Below, in pieces: positions 7,807 to 8,732 of a stretch of 8,732 nt of DNA; the first letter of the stretch is position 1, and the number at the start of each line of letters is the position of its first letter. The notes under the pieces are model-generated. The model did not search any database and was not told where the DNA came from. It saw only the letters and a program-made list of their open reading frames with translations. The DNA is from Acidobacteriota bacterium (GTDB lineage Bacteria > Acidobacteriota > UBA6911 > RPQK01 > DATIPO01), in the NCBI GenBank assembly GCA_028277865.1, contig JANQFM010000526.1, forward strand, positions 1 through 8,732, given 5' to 3'. Position numbers and translations under genes: made by a program.

Positions 7807-7821
7807 TCAGGCAGGCGAATG
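7778..7821. repeat. 44-bp direct repeat, copy 1 (3' end of Rpn gene)
   Basis: This block matches 8257-8300 in the same orientation at 43 of 44 positions, the difference being G at 7817 versus A at 8296. It spans the stop codon of the Rpn-family gene (TGA at 7807-7809 on the minus strand). Read in another frame on the minus strand it encodes FACLIRLEQSRSLE, the same peptide that copy 2 encodes in the body of the gene. Similarity fades gradually to about 7836 on one side and stops abruptly at 7778 on the other. Confidence 0.9.
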
Positions 7822-8106
7822 GGTTCCTTCGGCGAGATGGCCATTGAAAACCTGCTCCAAGTCGTCCGATGCCAAGACCCGGCCTGCCCACTCCATCAGG
7901 GTGTTGGCATCGGCAGATTCAACTTGTTGCCGAAATCCATCGGGCAAGGAACCAAACTTCAGTTCCAGCAAGAGGACGAGCTGGCGCGCCTGCCCTTCTC
8001 GGTGTCCCTCTTTCCGTCCTTCCTTCCGCCCTTTTTGACGCCCCTGTTCCATCCACTGCTGGGGCCATTGCTTGGCCCTCTCCGCCAGCATGCTTTTGAA
8101 TCCCAT
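7807..8106 (-). CDS. Candidate internally initiated C-terminal Rpn protein (RpnS-like)
   Basis: The ATG at 8106 (Met208 in the numbering from 8727) is in frame with the Rpn gene. It is preceded on the minus strand by GGAGG (8112-8116) with a 5-base spacer, a better ribosome-binding site than those of most genes in this window. Translation from here would give 99 residues: a short lead, the charged Gly-rich repeat, and the whole DUF4351-like C-terminus, without the nuclease core. For E. coli Rpn genes it has been described that an internally started C-terminal protein acts as an antitoxin to the full-length toxic nuclease. Applying that here is inference: the GGAGG also encodes ordinary Val-Glu-Asp codons and could be coincidental. 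Confidence 0.4.
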   Translation of the reverse strand: MGFKSMLAERAKQWPQQWMEQGRQKGRKEGRKEGHREGQARQLVLLLELKFGSLPDGFRQQVESADANTLMEWAGRVLASDDLEQVFNGHLAEGTHSPA

Positions 8107-8732
8107 CAGATCCTCCACTGATTCCGGCACGCTCAATCCAGGGAAGCGGCTGGGCAGCAGCACTTGCCGCAGCCAGGTGGCCATGTCGCGCCTCAAGATT
8201 TCGTGCTCCTTGCCGGCAAACCAGGCCAGCATGTCTTCCACGACTGCGTCCACCTCCTCCAGGCTGCGGCTTTGCTCCAGCCGGATCAGGCAGGCAAATG
8301 CATTCTTGCGCCGGGCCAGATCCTGCTTGCGGAAGCGCTGCATGTCGATCAAGCAGTAGCGCATCCGAAGCTGGTAGGGCCTCAGTTCCCCATCCACCGG
8401 TCCGAAGAGCTCCCCGGCCTCCAATGGTGCTTTCCAGCGCAGCTTTCCATTATAAATCAATAGTGCAAACAATGGCCCTAGACAAATCCTTTTGGTGCCT
8501 TTTTCTTGCCGGATCAGCCTTTGGGCCAGCAGGCCCGCGTAGGTGGAAAAGCGCACCCCCATGGTCCGATCTGGATCGGACTGGAATTCCAGCAGGATGT
8601 GGATGGGCCCGCCCGGGCGCTCAGCCCTCCAGGCCCCGTCTCCGCGCCGCTTGCGCAGGTTGTCGGCGACTTTTCCTTCCGCAACCGGCTTGAGGCTGGA
8701 CAGGTCCAGCTGCCGGACCCATGGCATGCCCA
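7807..8732 (-). CDS. Rpn/YhgA-family PD-(D/E)XK nuclease (5' end outside window)
   Basis: The visible product resembles the Rpn 'recombination-promoting nuclease/putative transposase' family (YhgA-like). Numbered from the ATG at 8727, residues 20-65 carry the nuclease-like core: VADNLRKRRGD (20-30) and LLEFQSDPDRTMGVRFSTY (45-63). D30, E47 and Q49 are the likely PD-(D/E)XK-variant residues. A charged Gly/Lys/Glu-rich stretch, MEQGRQKGRKEGRKEGHREG (226-245), leads to a DUF4351-like C-terminus (about 246-295). Family members normally have a few dozen residues before the PWVxxLD segment that starts here. The frame stays open beyond 8727 to the window edge (a Gly codon precedes the Met), so the true start is probably off the window. 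Rpn proteins act as DNA endonucleases that raise recombination and, in some cases, act in phage defence. The last residues, HSPA, are read from an out-of-frame copy of an internal repeat. Confidence 0.85.
   Translation of the reverse strand, partial: GMPWVRQLDLSSLKPVAEGKVADNLRKRRGDGAWRAERPGGPIHILLEFQSDPDRTMGVRFSTYAGLLAQRLIRQEKGTKRICLGPLFALLIYNGKLRWKAPLEAGELFGPVDGELRPYQLRMRYCLIDMQRFRKQDLARRKNAFACLIRLEQSRSLEEVDAVVEDMLAWFAGKEHEILRRDMATWLRQVLLPSRFPGLSVPESVEDLMGFKSMLAERAKQWPQQWMEQGRQKGRKEGRKEGHREGQARQLVLLLELKFGSLPDGFRQQVESADANTLMEWAGRVLASDDLEQVFNGHLAEGTHSPA
8112..8116 (-). promoter_or_regulatory. Internal Shine-Dalgarno GGAGG within the Rpn gene
   Basis: GGAGG on the minus strand sits five bases upstream of the in-frame ATG at 8104-8106. 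Its strength and spacing make internal initiation plausible and are the main support for the nested 99-residue product. Confidence 0.45.
8257..8300. repeat. 44-bp direct repeat, copy 2 (inside Rpn gene)
   Basis: This is the partner of 7778-7821, 479 bp away and in direct orientation. It encodes residues 144-157 (FACLIRLEQSRSLE) in the Rpn gene's own frame, a segment that fits naturally in the family, so this is the likely native copy. Confidence 0.9.

Noticed and set aside
7981..8050. Charged repeat region of the Rpn gene as a separate DNA repeat or CRISPR-like array
   Set aside because: The GR-x-EG repetition is at protein level and typical of the Rpn family; there are no regular identical DNA repeats with spacers.
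8298..8693. Plus-strand open frame opposite the Rpn gene
   Set aside because: It is an antisense shadow of the Rpn coding region with no family resemblance and no convincing ribosome-binding site.

Overview
The window looks like a piece of a moderately GC-rich (about 60% by eye) Gram-negative chromosome, most likely from an acidobacterium or a related soil lineage. The strongest clue is the gene at 5237..7675. It encodes an 812-residue MacB/FtsX-type permease with the N-terminal pattern typical of the 'acidobacterial duplicated orphan permease' (ADOP) family, which is greatly expanded in Acidobacteriota. The taxonomic call is an inference from gene families, not from a marker gene.

Layout. 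Bases 1-321 hold no gene. They contain a tandem CTCTGCG tract and a REP/MITE-like inverted-repeat element. A small membrane-anchored protein of unknown function follows on the plus strand (322..966), and every remaining gene is on the minus strand. In transcription order, from the right edge, these are: an Rpn/YhgA-family PD-(D/E)XK protein (7807..8732, 5' end outside the window); the ADOP permease (5237..7675); a secreted UshA-type 5'-nucleotidase/metallophosphoesterase (3504..5165); and a secreted protein that joins a probable seven-bladed beta-propeller to a DUF3604/PHP-type metal-dependent domain (982..3507). The last gene converges on the plus-strand gene with only 15 bp between the stops.

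How the genes may work together. The nucleotidase and the propeller-PHP gene overlap by four bases (ATGA), so they are almost certainly translationally coupled. Both products carry N-terminal export signals and complete sets of metal ligands from two different phosphoesterase superfamilies. A periplasmic or surface two-enzyme phosphate-ester scavenging unit is a reasonable inference, but the substrate of the DUF3604 enzyme is unknown. The permease lies 71 bp upstream of the nucleotidase and may or may not be co-transcribed; no ATPase partner is present.

Most interesting points. (1) The Rpn gene contains a strong internal Shine-Dalgarno/ATG that could produce a 99-residue C-terminal protein, the arrangement described for intragenic RpnS antitoxins. 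(2) A 44-bp direct repeat (43/44 identical) links the middle of the Rpn gene to its own 3' end and encodes the same Rpn peptide in another frame, suggesting a scar from a lost paralogue. (3) The propeller-PHP fusion is coupled to a 5'-nucleotidase. (4) A composite palindromic element lies upstream of 322..966.
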